From contig CAIPTY010000023.1 of the NCBI GenBank assembly GCA_903868145.1, forward strand, positions 33,067 to 97,066: a stretch of DNA of 64,000 nucleotides, in the 5' to 3' direction. The notes beneath the pieces were generated by a model. The model was given only the letters and a program-made list of their open reading frames with translations. It was not told where the DNA came from and made no database searches. Position 1 is the first letter of the stretch; every line of letters starts with the position of its first letter. Below are positions 18,859 to 29,300 of this stretch, piece after piece. The position numbers were made by a program, and so were the translations under genes. Source of the stretch: an uncultured Desulfuromonadales bacterium (GTDB lineage Bacteria > Desulfobacterota > Desulfuromonadia > Geobacterales > Pseudopelobacteraceae).

Positions 18859-21800
18859 ATGACAACGGATCTTCTGGAGACTCAAGTCTCAACCTATCGT
18901 TCAAACATGGTGCGACTGCTTGCAGGCGTCCTGATGGTAAATCTGTTTGTCGTGGCACTGGCCGTTTTTTTTCTGTACAAGAGTCGCGTTCAGGGTGAAC
19001 AGTTGGCGGAAGCGAGGACCAGGAACCTTGCGCAGGTGCTTGCTCAGAATGTCAGCGGAACCATAGATAAAATCAATCTTATTCTGCTCTCGACAACTGA
19101 CGTAATTGAAAAACAGCTCCCGCGCAGCTCGATAGAAAATCTGTCGCTTGAATCATTCCTGGCCAGGGAGCGTCAGTATCTGCCCGAGCTTAACCGTATC
19201 CTGGTGTCAAACGCAGCGGGTGATATCGTTTTTGGTGGCGATGGAGCACAGACATCCCGGAAAAGTGTCGCTGACCGGGACTACTTCATCCGACTGAGAG
19301 ACAATCCCCGTGAAAAACTGGCGATCAGCAAACCTGTCGCCGGTGTTATTGATGGCGCGTGGATTCAAATCTTCGCCCGGCGAATCAGCAATCCGGATGG
19401 CTCGTTTGCAGGCGTTGTTACCGGATCGATTCGCCTGGAACATTTTCTCAATGATTTTAGTGCCATAAAGATCGGAGACTTCGGTTCTATAACGCTGAGG
19501 GACAGTGATCTGGCCGTAGTCGTCCGCTATCCGGCACCCAGGGAACCTGGCAGCGCAGTCGGCCAGAAGATAATTGCCCATCAATTCAGGGAATTAATCG
19601 TCTCAGGAAAGACGAACGCAACCTATAGAGCTACCTACCCGGTCGATAATATTGAGAGGACCTATACCTACTTCAAAATTTCGGACTATCCGCTGTATAT
19701 CAATGTGGGTATGGCGACCAGGGACTTTCTGAATCCCTGGCGGCGGCAGGTCACATGGGTAACGGGAATCACTTCTATCTTCATCCTGCTGACCTGTTTT
19801 TCATCGTGGACACTCATCGGTACCTGGAGGCGTGATCAGGAGGCGGAGGGTCGAAAACGCCGTAATGATAAAAGGCTGAAAAGCATCGTATCCATTCTTC
19901 AATACCGGGCCGAGACGGTTCAGGAGTTTCTTGACAATGCCCTTAATGAAGCGATCAAGCTCTCGGACAGCAGGATAGGCTACATCTATTTCTACCTTGA
20001 AGAGAGCAGGCAGTTTGTTTTGAACAGCTGGTCCAGCGATGTCATGAAGGAGTGTTCCGTTGTTAATCCCCAGACCTGCTATGACCTGGACAAGACCGGC
20101 TTCTGGGGAGAAGCCATCCGTCAGCGCAGGCCGATCATTCTGAACGACTTCACGGCAGACGATCCGCTTAAAAAGGGCTATCCCGAAGGACATGTCGCTC
20201 TCACCAGATTCATGACCGTCCCGGTATTCAAGGAGGACAGGATTGTTGCCGTTGTGGGGGTTGCCAACAAGGCAAGCGGCTATGATGAGTCTGATGTGCT
20301 GCAGCTCACACTCCTGATGGATGTTGTCTGGAAATTTGTGGAAAACAGGAAGGGAGAAGATGAGCGCAGACACCTCCATGAAATCATTGAGCGAAGTTTG
20401 AACGAAATCTACGTGTTTGACGCTGAAACACTCCTGTTCAGGCATGTCAACCAAGGCGCATTGTCAAACCTCCAGTACTCGCTCGCAGAAATCCGGAAGC
20501 TGACACCGCTCGACATAAAAACTGACCTCACGGAACCGGCCTTCCGCAGCATGATCCGGCCGCTGCTGAATAACAGTACGGATTCATTGACGTTTGATAC
20601 CAATCACCGGCGGGCGGACGGCACCATCTATCCGGTTGAAGTCAATTTGCAGCTGGTTGACTCAGACGGCCGACAGGTTTTCCTGGCGGTAATCAATGAC
20701 ATAACAGATCGCAGGCTGGCGGAAGAGAACAGGGCCGAGTTGATGGAGCGCCTTCACCAGGCTCAAAAGCTAGAATCCATCGGGCGTCTTGCCGGTGGTG
20801 TCGCCCATGACTTCAACAATAAGCTCATGGTAATTCTGGGCAACGCAGAACTTGCCCGCATGGATTTGAACGAAGGGGACAAGATGCTGGAGCACCTGCA
20901 AGAGATCACCCTCGCGGCAGAACACTCGCGCGCAATAACCGCCCAACTCCTTGCCTTCTCCCGCCAGCAGATGATAATTCCTCGCGCACTGGATGCAAAC
21001 CGTATCATTGCAGCGGCTCAAAAATCTCTCTCATGCCTTATCGGTGAGCATATTGCCATCACGTTCGTGCCTGCTGACAATCTGTGGAGCACCGAGATTG
21101 ATCCTGTCCAACTTGACCAGATCATCATGAATCTTGCGGTCAATGCCCGTGACGCAATGCCGGAGGGTGGAACCTTTACCATTGAGACCGGGAATGTTAC
21201 CCTGAGAGAGGAAGAGTGCCGGAGCATCAATGATTGCGTACCGGGTGAGTATGTTCGGATCCGCTTCCGTGACGACGGTACCGGTATAGACCATCAGGCC
21301 CTGCGCCATATCTTTGAGCCGTTTTTCACCACAAAGGATCTCGGCAAGGGAACCGGCCTGGGACTCTCGACCATCTACGGCATAATCCGGCAGAACAAAG
21401 GCTTCATCGAGGTTGCCAGCAAATCTGGCCATGGGGCGGTTTTTACGGTGTATCTCCCGCGGCATGATTCACCGCCGGATGATACGGCAGAATCGGACAG
21501 AGCGGTACCTTCAGGCAGCGGTGCCATACTTGTCGTGGAAGATGATACACCCGTGCGCCAGATCGCAGTCATGTTCTTGAGAAAACTGGGATATACGGTG
21601 TGCGAAGCGGAATCCCCGGCTACGGCTCTTGCAATTGTTGACGACATTTCGGTGAAACTTGATCTGGTGCTGACGGATATGGTCATGCCGGGGATGAGCG
21701 GCACAGCCATGATGGAGATGATCAGGCTGAAGAGGCCTGACATCAAGGTTATTTTTGTTTCCGGCTATAGCTCCGACCACCTCACCCTGGAGATGCTGGC

Positions 21801-21888
21801 GGCAGAAAATTTCATTCAGAAACCATACGATATGAAAAAACTGGGCGAACACCTGGAACGATTAATCAATGGCGAACAGGAGGCGTGA
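18859..21888 (+). CDS. Hybrid sensor histidine kinase (CACHE-GAF-PAS-HisKA-HATPase-REC)
   Basis: A 1009-residue hybrid kinase. Transmembrane helices lie at about 19-40 and 297-320, bracketing a double-CACHE domain (ADRDYFIRLRDNPREKLAISKP and ARRISNPDGSFAGVVTGSIR). In the cytosol follow a GAF domain (about 345-500), a PAS domain (about 505-620), HisKA with VAHDFNNKL (His650), HATPase (NLAVNARDAM, DDGTGIDHQAL, GTGLGLSTI), and a receiver with Asp940 in VLTDMVMPGMSG. The periplasmic part is clearly related to the divergently encoded kinase, so the two are probably paralogues. The last base is shared with the ATG of the next receiver gene, suggesting a phosphorelay pair. Signal and output are not apparent. 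Confidence 0.92.
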   Translation: MTTDLLETQVSTYRSNMVRLLAGVLMVNLFVVALAVFFLYKSRVQGEQLAEARTRNLAQVLAQNVSGTIDKINLILLSTTDVIEKQLPRSSIENLSLESFLARERQYLPELNRILVSNAAGDIVFGGDGAQTSRKSVADRDYFIRLRDNPREKLAISKPVAGVIDGAWIQIFARRISNPDGSFAGVVTGSIRLEHFLNDFSAIKIGDFGSITLRDSDLAVVVRYPAPREPGSAVGQKIIAHQFRELIVSGKTNATYRATYPVDNIERTYTYFKISDYPLYINVGMATRDFLNPWRRQVTWVTGITSIFILLTCFSSWTLIGTWRRDQEAEGRKRRNDKRLKSIVSILQYRAETVQEFLDNALNEAIKLSDSRIGYIYFYLEESRQFVLNSWSSDVMKECSVVNPQTCYDLDKTGFWGEAIRQRRPIILNDFTADDPLKKGYPEGHVALTRFMTVPVFKEDRIVAVVGVANKASGYDESDVLQLTLLMDVVWKFVENRKGEDERRHLHEIIERSLNEIYVFDAETLLFRHVNQGALSNLQYSLAEIRKLTPLDIKTDLTEPAFRSMIRPLLNNSTDSLTFDTNHRRADGTIYPVEVNLQLVDSDGRQVFLAVINDITDRRLAEENRAELMERLHQAQKLESIGRLAGGVAHDFNNKLMVILGNAELARMDLNEGDKMLEHLQEITLAAEHSRAITAQLLAFSRQQMIIPRALDANRIIAAAQKSLSCLIGEHIAITFVPADNLWSTEIDPVQLDQIIMNLAVNARDAMPEGGTFTIETGNVTLREEECRSINDCVPGEYVRIRFRDDGTGIDHQALRHIFEPFFTTKDLGKGTGLGLSTIYGIIRQNKGFIEVASKSGHGAVFTVYLPRHDSPPDDTAESDRAVPSGSGAILVVEDDTPVRQIAVMFLRKLGYTVCEAESPATALAIVDDISVKLDLVLTDMVMPGMSGTAMMEMIRLKRPDIKVIFVSGYSSDHLTLEMLAAENFIQKPYDMKKLGEHLERLINGEQEA

Positions 21889-22256
21889 TGGCGAAGGTAT
21901 TGATTATTGACGACGACGTGCAGATATTGAAGCTTATGGTTTCGTATCTGGAAAAAGAGCGGCACGAGATAACTACCGCTGCTGATGGAAAACAGGGAAT
22001 TAAACTATTGGCCCATCAAAAGTTTGATCTCGTCATAACAGACATCATCATGCCGGAAAAAGACGGGATCGAAGTCCTGCTGTGGCTGAAGGACATGGTG
22101 AATCGACCGAAGATTATTACCATAACCGGTGGTTCGGTATCGCTTGACCAAACATATCTTTTAACTCTCTCCAAAGGCCTTACCGCCGACATCGTGTTAC
22201 CAAAGCCGGTTGATTTTGCGACATTGACCAGTGCTGTCAGGAGCCTTCTGGGTTAG
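21888..22256 (+). CDS. Single-domain response regulator
   Basis: A 122-residue stand-alone receiver domain: MAKVLIIDDDVQILKLMVSY, phospho-acceptor Asp52 in LVITDIIMPEKDG, then IITITGGSVS and the conserved Lys in VLPKPVDFATL. It has no output domain, so it signals by protein contact or acts as a phosphate shuttle or sink. The ATG overlaps the hybrid kinase stop by one base (TGATG); a GTG one codon upstream is possible. Coupling to the hybrid kinase makes it the likely partner of that protein and possibly of the divergent kinase lacking a receiver. Confidence 0.92.
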   Translation: MAKVLIIDDDVQILKLMVSYLEKERHEITTAADGKQGIKLLAHQKFDLVITDIIMPEKDGIEVLLWLKDMVNRPKIITITGGSVSLDQTYLLTLSKGLTADIVLPKPVDFATLTSAVRSLLG

Positions 22257-22280
22257 CGCCCTGAAAGGTTCACGTCCCAT

Positions 22281-22970
22281 TCAAATCAGTCTGCCAATAA
22301 ACCCCGGCTGAGCGGTTTCAAAGGTCAGACGTCTGCCGCTGGAAGGGTGCGTGAAAGAGATCGATCCGGCGTGAAGCGCCAGGGTGATGCCGGTATCATT
22401 GCCTGTACCGTATTTGCGGTCTCCCACTACCGGATGCCCTTTTTCAGATAGGTGAACACGTATCTGGTGCTTGCGCCCGGTCAGCAGATTGATTTCCAGC
22501 AGGCTGAGCCCCTTTCCCTCTTTCAGAACACGATATTCCGTATGGGCCAGCTTCCCCCGCTCGGCGTCCGGGGTTGAATATACCCTGAAGGCGCTGTTCT
22601 CGGCCAGATAGCTGCTGATCGTTCCCTCCTGCGGGCTGGGCAAACCGTGTACGACCGTAAGGTAGCGCTTGTCGGTCTCCTGCCAGTGTCCCTGGAGGAA
22701 GATCTTGGCAGCCTCGCTTTTGGCAAAGATCAGAATGCCGGAGGTCTCCCGGTCCAGGCGGTGAACGATGTAGATCCGGTTTCGTGATCGTGGGTCGCCC
22801 TTGCGCACATACTCGTTGAGTATGGAGTGAACCGTTCTGGATTTGTCGCGCTCCGTCCCGATGGTCAGCAAACCGTGCGGTTTTTCCACCACCATGATGT
22901 CTCTGTCCTCGTGAAGGATTGTAAGCCCCGCAGGCAGTTTTTTCGCTGTGCGATTTTTTGTGGCCGGCAT
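22281..22970 (-). CDS. RluA-family RNA pseudouridine synthase
   Basis: A 229-residue pseudouridine synthase. The catalytic aspartate is Asp73 in VHRLDRETSGILIFAKS; other family parts are IMVVEKPHGLLTI, LLTGRKHQIRVHLSEKGHPVVGDRKYG and LALHAGSISFTHP. It isomerises uridine to pseudouridine in rRNA or tRNA. It lacks an N-terminal S4 domain, which places it nearer the short RluA/TruC type; the target site cannot be assigned by eye. The start at MPATKNRTAK has a GAGAG stretch upstream; earlier frames would include a non-homologous leader. Confidence 0.9.
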   Translation of the reverse strand: MPATKNRTAKKLPAGLTILHEDRDIMVVEKPHGLLTIGTERDKSRTVHSILNEYVRKGDPRSRNRIYIVHRLDRETSGILIFAKSEAAKIFLQGHWQETDKRYLTVVHGLPSPQEGTISSYLAENSAFRVYSTPDAERGKLAHTEYRVLKEGKGLSLLEINLLTGRKHQIRVHLSEKGHPVVGDRKYGTGNDTGITLALHAGSISFTHPSSGRRLTFETAQPGFIGRLI

Positions 22971-23089
22971 GGCGTCTCTCGAAAATCGGAACCTGTGGCA
23001 TGTTGAATGAAATTCCCTGATGACACCATAAAGAAACCATGCTATGAATATCAACCTTTAAATTCCCTGTTCTCCAGAACCCAGGTTTG

Positions 23090-23213
23090 CAGGCGGATAT
23101 GATAGCCGGGCCTCGCGCAACGGCAGGCCGTGAACTCCGCCAGGTCCGGAAGGAAGCAACGGCAGCGGCTCCCGTCGTGTGCCGCGGGTAAACCCGGCTA
23201 TCATATCCGCCTG
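23090..23213 (+). ncRNA. ffs: Small bacterial signal recognition particle RNA (4.5S)
   Basis: The conserved apical domain is present: GTGAACTCCGCCAGGTCCGG followed by AAGGAAGCAACGGCAG, which includes the SRP54/Ffh binding loop and GGAA tetraloop. The ends form a perfect 21-base inverted repeat: CAGGCGGATATGATAGCCGG pairs with CCGGCTATCATATCCGCCTG. The RNA is hence about 124 nt, the short 4.5S form without an Alu domain. It binds Ffh and targets membrane proteins. Its place directly ahead of dnaX is common in bacteria. Boundaries are set by the paired ends and may be off by a few bases. Confidence 0.95.
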
Positions 23214-23223
23214 TAAACATTTA

Positions 23224-23246
23224 GACGGTGCGCCCGTCAATTTTTT
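23224..23246 (+). terminator. Terminator after the SRP RNA
   Basis: GACGG / CCGTC with loop TGCGC is followed by AA and six T residues, ten bases past the SRP RNA end. The stem is short but GC-rich and the T tract is good. Confidence 0.7.
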
Positions 23247-23325
23247 CATCGTCAGATGTCCGCATTTCCCCCCGCCCAACCCCTCCTGAGTGGGGGCGAA
23301 TGAGTGACCTGCGAGGTTGAAGCCT

Positions 23326-25020
23326 TTGTCCAACGGCACGTCATATGAAGTTCTTGCCAGGAAATACCGCCCCCAGACGTTTTCGGAGCTGACCGGGCAG
23401 GAGCACGTCAGCCGGACATTGCAAAACGCCATCGAATCCGGCCGCGTGGCCCACGCATTCCTGTTTGCCGGCGCCCGTGGTGTCGGTAAGACCAGTACCG
23501 CCCGCATCCTCGCCAAGACCCTCAACTGCGAACAGGGCGTTACCCTCGAACCGTGCAACGTCTGCCCCCTCTGTATCGAGATCACCCGGGGAAGCTCAAC
23601 GGATGTATTCGAGATCGACGGTGCCTCCAATAACGGTGTTGACGACGTACGCGACCTGCGTGACAACATAAAGTACCTCCCGTCTCACAGCCGTTACCGG
23701 ATTATAATCATTGATGAAGTCCATATGCTTTCTACCAGCGCATTCAACGCCCTGCTGAAGACCCTGGAAGAACCTCCCTCCCATATCAAGTTCATTTTCG
23801 CAACAACCGAACCGCACAAACTGCCGGTCACGATCCTGTCACGCTGTCAGCGTTTCGACTTCAAACGCGTCTCCGTGGTCAAGATCATCGGTCGCCTGCG
23901 GGATATCGCCGAAAGCGAGTCGGTAATCATCACCGACTCTGCGCTTTCCCTGATTGCCCGCAAAGGGGACGGCAGCATGCGTGATTCACTGACGGCGTTC
24001 GACCAGGTTCTGGCATTCTGCGGCGACACCGTGTCGGATGAGGATGTTATCACCATGCTTGGCGCCGTTGACCGCAGGCTGCTTGCCGAGATTTCGGCGG
24101 CGGTTTTCAGCGGCGACACGCAGGGCGTTCTGGCGGGCGTCAAGCAGGTTGATACGGTCGGGTACAACATGCGGCAGTTCTGTCAGGAACTGATAGATCA
24201 CTTCCGCAACCTCCTGGTTATCCGGTCCGTCAAGAAACCGGAAGAGATCCTTGATCTGGCCGAACCTGAGCTGGCGGAACTTCGACAGCAGGCCGCCAGC
24301 TTCTCGCCCCAGGACATACAACGCCGCCTGACGCTGCTGATCAAGGCCGATGGCGAAATGGGCTACGCATCATTCCAGCGCTTGATACTGGAGATGGCCC
24401 TTCTCAAGGCTGCCCTGCTGGTTCCGGTCATTCCGATCCATGAACTGCTTGACAAACTGAAGGTACTCGAAGCCGGATCAGTCCATACCCCGTCACTGCC
24501 CTGGAATGCGGGCAATCCTGCCGGGTCCGCCGCCAAGGCTCCACGGGTCGAGGCCACGCTCCCGAAACCACAGCCGATTTTACTACCGGTTCAACCTGCG
24601 CCGGTTGTCGCTGCACCCTCCGGTTCGGCAGGCGACTGGGAAGCATTTGTAGCTTTTGTCGTGAACACGCGCCCCTCCATAGGCGCCGTGCTGGAGCATG
24701 GCAGCCCGGTAAAGCTGGAGCCCGGTCTCATGGAGATCGGTTTCCCGCAGGCCAGCTATTTTCTGACATCTGCCCGGGAAAGCGATTCAGTCAACGAGAT
24801 TCAAACCCTTGCGAGGGAGTTCACCGGACGGGAAACCGTGGTGAAGATAAAGGCGATCATACCCGAAACCGGCGACTCCCCCCTGTCTCTGGCAGCAAAA
24901 AAAAAACATGAGCAACAGGAGCGGATGGAACAACTGAAGCAGGAGGTTGCCCGCCATCCCGTGATCAACGAAGCGCTGCGCATATTCGGCGGAAAAATCA
25001 CCGACATCAGCGAGGCCTGA
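23326..25020 (+). CDS. dnaX: DNA polymerase III subunit gamma/tau
   Basis: A 564-residue clamp-loader ATPase. Walker A GARGVGKTS is at 49-57, a zinc site is formed by cysteines in NCEQG..EPCNVCPLC, Walker B is IIIIDEVHML and SRC the arginine finger. DnaX loads the sliding clamp and ties the polymerase cores together. A Pro/Ala-rich linker (about 380-440) leads to the C-terminal polymerase-contact region ending HPVINEALRIFGGKITDI. Start: TTG at 23326 has GCGAGG nine bases upstream; an alternative TTG at 23317 is too close to that site. A run of ten A residues at 24897-24906 lies near the end and could cause slippage to a shorter gamma-like form (see findings). Confidence 0.93.
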   Translation: MSNGTSYEVLARKYRPQTFSELTGQEHVSRTLQNAIESGRVAHAFLFAGARGVGKTSTARILAKTLNCEQGVTLEPCNVCPLCIEITRGSSTDVFEIDGASNNGVDDVRDLRDNIKYLPSHSRYRIIIIDEVHMLSTSAFNALLKTLEEPPSHIKFIFATTEPHKLPVTILSRCQRFDFKRVSVVKIIGRLRDIAESESVIITDSALSLIARKGDGSMRDSLTAFDQVLAFCGDTVSDEDVITMLGAVDRRLLAEISAAVFSGDTQGVLAGVKQVDTVGYNMRQFCQELIDHFRNLLVIRSVKKPEEILDLAEPELAELRQQAASFSPQDIQRRLTLLIKADGEMGYASFQRLILEMALLKAALLVPVIPIHELLDKLKVLEAGSVHTPSLPWNAGNPAGSAAKAPRVEATLPKPQPILLPVQPAPVVAAPSGSAGDWEAFVAFVVNTRPSIGAVLEHGSPVKLEPGLMEIGFPQASYFLTSARESDSVNEIQTLAREFTGRETVVKIKAIIPETGDSPLSLAAKKKHEQQERMEQLKQEVARHPVINEALRIFGGKITDISEA

Positions 25021-25087
25021 CAACTGGCAGCATTCACATTTTGAGGACTATGCACAGCACCAGATTTTCTACGTAGAGGAGGAAGAG

Positions 25088-25402
25088 ATGTCAAAAGGAT
25101 TAGCAGGCATCATGAAGCAGGCACAGATGATCCAGCAGAAAATGGCAAAGATTCAGGAAGAGGCGGCTCTCAAGACGGTCGAGGCCACATCCGGTGGCGG
25201 TGCAGTATCGGTAACGGTTAACGGTAAAAACGAGATAATTTCACTCTTGATAAAAAAAGAGGCCGTTGATCCCAACGATGTCGAGATGCTGCAGGATCTG
25301 GTCATCGCCGCTGTCAACGAGGCTTTGAAAAAGGCTCATGCAGAGCTTTCCGAAGAGATGTCCAAGGTCACCGGCGGCATGAACATTCCGGGACTGTTCT
25401 AG
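25088..25402 (+). CDS. ybaB: YbaB/EbfC family nucleoid-associated protein
   Basis: A 104-residue DNA-binding protein: MSKGLAGIMKQAQMIQQKM is the N-terminal helix, ATSGGGAVSVTVNGKNEI the central sheet, and EMLQDLVIAAVNEALKKAHA the C-terminal helix. YbaB forms tweezer-like dimers that bind DNA and influence nucleoid structure and gene expression. It has its own GAGGAGGAAGAG site. The order dnaX-ybaB-recR is widely conserved; the genes probably share a transcript, although about 250 bases of non-coding sequence precede recR. Confidence 0.95.
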   Translation: MSKGLAGIMKQAQMIQQKMAKIQEEAALKTVEATSGGGAVSVTVNGKNEIISLLIKKEAVDPNDVEMLQDLVIAAVNEALKKAHAELSEEMSKVTGGMNIPGLF

Positions 25403-25649
25403 GGGAGAAGCTGTTTTTTCCGCGACTGGATCGACCCCGTAAAATTTAATTTGACTAAATGATTTTGTTCGGTTAAGAGAGATAGCTAGATCGCCGATTC
25501 AATCTGCTGTTTTACGGGCGCTCAGAAATTGTGGTCTTTGTAATGCTCCTCTTCGATTTTCAGTGGCAGGATTGGCTACTAAACCTGGAGGGGCATCTTT
25601 TTAATCCGTACCGGAACGATAAAAAAATGTTTTATTTGTCGCGAAAAAT

Positions 25650-26243
25650 ATGTTAACAAAATCATCCTCGTTGATGCGTCTGGTGGGGGAGCTTAAAAAA
25701 TTACCGGGCATAGGCGAACGTACGGCGTTGCGCCTGGCTTTTCATCTGCTCAAATCCCCCCAGAACGTCACGGCTCTGGCCGAATCGCTCTGCGAAGTGC
25801 GCGACAAGGTTCGTCCCTGCTCACTCTGTTTTGCCATTACGGAAAACGATCCATGTGCAATCTGTTCGGGAAACCGGGAAACAGGGACTGTCTGTGTGGT
25901 TGAAAACTCCCAGGATCTGATGGCTCTGGAACGCAGCAATGCCTACCACGGCGTGTATCATGTGCTTGAGGGGGCGCTTTCTCCGTTATCGGGTGTCGGC
26001 CCTTCCGCGCTGAGAATCGGTGAGTTGCTTGCGCGGGTTGAATCAGGGGTGGTCAACGAGGTGGTCATCGCCACAAACTTTACGGTTGAGGGGGAGGCAA
26101 CGGCCCTGTACCTGACCAGGCTGCTTAAGCCGCTCAACGTAAAGATAAGCCGACTGGCTCACGGTATTCCGCTGGGGAGCGATATCGAATTTGTTGATGC
26201 GGCCACCGTTCAGTGGGCGCTGCAGGGCAGGAACGTGTTATAG
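25650..26243 (+). CDS. recR: Recombination mediator protein RecR
   Basis: A 197-residue RecR of standard length. The N-terminal helix-hairpin-helix is KLPGIGERTALRLAFHLL, the zinc finger is CSLCFAITENDPCAIC, and the Toprim domain contains VCVVENSQDLMALER and ARVESGVVNEVVIATN. RecR acts with RecO and RecF to load RecA onto gapped single-stranded DNA. No strong Shine-Dalgarno site is visible ahead of the ATG. The 247-base stretch between ybaB and recR shows no ORF or RNA I can support. Confidence 0.97.
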   Translation: MLTKSSSLMRLVGELKKLPGIGERTALRLAFHLLKSPQNVTALAESLCEVRDKVRPCSLCFAITENDPCAICSGNRETGTVCVVENSQDLMALERSNAYHGVYHVLEGALSPLSGVGPSALRIGELLARVESGVVNEVVIATNFTVEGEATALYLTRLLKPLNVKISRLAHGIPLGSDIEFVDAATVQWALQGRNVL

Positions 26244-26304
26244 AGACAGAATGGGCAGGATCAGAGCGTCTATTAAAGGATAAAACCCACAGAGGAGGAA
26301 ACAG

Positions 26305-29300
26305 ATGAGCAAAAAGATGGTAACAATTGACGGCAACACGGCCGCCGCCCACGTGGCTCACGCCACTAACGAAGTTATCGCCATTTACCCGATCACCCCG
26401 TCGTCGGTGATGGGGGAAATTTCCGACGTCAAGAGTGCTCTCGGCGAAAAGAATATCTGGGGCAACGTGCCGACGGTGGCCGAAATGCAGTCCGAGGGGG
26501 GCGCTGCCGGCGCCGTTCATGGCGCACTGCAGGCCGGAGCGCTGACTACAACCTTTACCGCCAGTCAGGGACTGCTGTTGATGATCCCCAACATGTTCAA
26601 AATCGCCGGTGAACTGACCTCGACCGTATTCCACGTCTCTGCGCGCGCCATCGCCGCCCAGGCACTGTCGATCTTCGGCGACCACTCCGACGTCATGTCG
26701 TGCCGCTCCACCGGATGGGCTTTCCTCTGTTCCAATAATGTGCAGGAGGTCATGGACTTCGCCCTGATTTCCCAGTCATCGACCCTGCGGAGCCGTATCC
26801 CCTTCCTGCATTATTTTGACGGCTTCCGCACCTCGCATGAAGTGCAGAAAGTCATCGAGCTTTCCTTCGACGAAATGCGCTTCATGATTGATGATAAGCT
26901 GGTCGCCGACCACAAAAAACGGGGTCTGTCACCGGATCACCCCGAAATGCGCGGCACCGCCCAGAACCCTGATGTCTATTTTCAGGGGCGTGAAACGGTT
27001 AACCCCTACTACCCGGCCTGCGAAAAGATCGTGCAGGAGGAGTTTGACAAATTCGGCAAACTGACCGGGCGCAAGTACAAGCTTGTTGACTACGTCGGTG
27101 CCAAGGATGCCGAGCGCGTTGTCATCGTCATGGGCTCAGGCGCTGACGTCGTTCAGGATACCGTGGAAAACCTTGTCAGGCAGGGTGAGAAAGTCGGCGT
27201 TGTTAAAATCCGCCTTTACCGCCCCTTCCCGCTTGATGCATTCATCAAGGCGCTGCCGAAAACCGTCAAGAAAATTGCCGTCCTTGACCGCACCAAAGAG
27301 CCAGGTTCTTTGGGAGAGCCGATCTATCTGGATGTGCGTACCGCTATCGGCGAAGCGATGGAGCAGAAGAAATTTTCCTTCAAAGGGTACCCGGTTATCG
27401 TTGGCGGCCGCTACGGTCTCGGCTCCAAAGAATTCAACCCGGCAATGGCCAAAGCGGTGCTGGACAACCTCAAGCTGGCCAAACCGAAGAGCAGGTTTGT
27501 TGTCGGTATCGAAGAAGATGTCACCGGTTGCAGCCTGCCGGTAGATTATTCCTTCAAGAACCCGATGCCGGGCACCTACGAGGCGATGTTCTTCGGTCTC
27601 GGTTCCGATGGTACCGTTGGTGCCAACAAAAACTCCATCAAGATCATCGGCGAGGAAACCAGTAACAACGCCCAGGCTTATTTTGTCTACGATTCCAAGA
27701 AAGCCGGTTCGATTACCACCTCACATCTGCGCTTCGGCAAAAAACCGATCCGCGCTCCCTATCTGGTACAGGAAGCGAATTTTGTCGCCTGCCACAACTT
27801 CTCGTTCCTGGAGAAATACGACATGCTGGCCCGTGCCAAAGATGGTGCCACTTTCCTGCTGAACGCCGCCTTCGGGCCGGACGAAGTGTGGGATACCATC
27901 CCCAAGGAAGTGCAGCAGCAGATTATTTCCAAAAAACTCAAGTTCTACGTCATTGACGGCGTCAAACTTGGCAACGAAATCGGCCTCGGACCCCGTATCA
28001 ACGTAATCATGCAGACAGCTTTCTTCAAAATTTCCGGAATAATTCCGCTGAAAGATGCCGTCGCTTCTATCAAGGATGCCATCAAGAAATCCTACGGCAA
28101 GGCTGGCCAGGCAGTGCTGGATATGAACTACAAAGCAGTTGATGCCGGTCTGGACAACTTCTACGAGGTCAAGGTTCCGGCAAAGGCTACCAGCAAGCTG
28201 AAAATGGCCGCTGCTGTTTCCAGCAAGGCACCCAAATTTGTGCGAGAGGTTACCGGACCCATCGTTGCCGGACTTGGCGACAATCTGCCGGTATCCAAGA
28301 TGCCTGCCGACGGCACCTTCCCTACGGCAACGTCGCAGTACGAAAAACGCAACATCGCCATCGATATTCCGGTGTGGGATGAGAAGATATGCATCCAGTG
28401 CGGCATCTGCTCGTTTGTCTGCCCTCACGCGGCGGTTCGCACGAAAGCATTTGACGGCAAACTGCTGAAGGGTGCTCCGTCGACCTTCAAATCGACCGAC
28501 TGCAAAATTCCGGAAATGGCCGGCAAGAAATATACCGTACAGATCGCACCGGAAGACTGCACCGGCTGCGGCGCCTGCGCTCACAACTGCCCCGGCAAGG
28601 ACAAGCAGAATGCCGCGCACAAGGCTCTCGACATGCACTTCCAACCGCCGCTGCGAGCATCTGAAGCGGAAAACTTTGACTTCTTCCTTGCGCTCCCTGA
28701 CGTTGATGCAACCCAGGTCAAGCTGGAGACTCTCCGCAGCAATCAGTTGGTTCGTCCGCTGTTCGAGTTCTCCGGAGCCTGCCAGGGATGCGGCGAAACG
28801 CCGTATCTGAAACTGTTGACCCAACTGTTCGGGGACCGGATGCTCGTTGCCAATGCTACCGGCTGTTCGTCAATCTACGGCGGCAACCTCCCCACAACTC
28901 CCTACGCACAGCGTGCCGATGGTCGTGGTCCCGCCTGGTCAAACTCGCTGTTTGAAGACAACGCCGAGTTTGGTTTCGGTATGCGTTTGACGGTAGATCA
29001 ATTCAGCAAAGCGGCTCTTGAGTATGTTGCAATGTTGGCCGGAGACAAGGCTTTCGCTGCCAGTGCCAAACTGTTCAAGGAATTGGCCGGCGCTGACCAG
29101 TCAAACCAGGCAGGTATTGAAGCACAGCGGGGGCGTGTCGAGAAATTGAAAGCGGCTCTGAAGGGGAGCAAAAACGCCACGGTCAAACTTCTGCTTCCGA
29201 TTGCGGATTATCTGGTCAAGAAGTCGGTCTGGTGTATCGGCGGCGACGGCTGGGCATACGATATCGGTTTCGGCGGCCTTGACCACGTCATCGCCTCCGG

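Noticed and set aside
23058..23669. A 203-codon minus-strand frame across the SRP RNA and start of dnaX
   Set aside because: It reads through a conserved structural RNA and the antisense of dnaX, and has no family match I recognise.
27721..28824. A 367-codon minus-strand frame opposite the pyruvate oxidoreductase
   Set aside because: Antisense shadow; the plus strand encodes the ferredoxin and thiamine motifs across the same bases.
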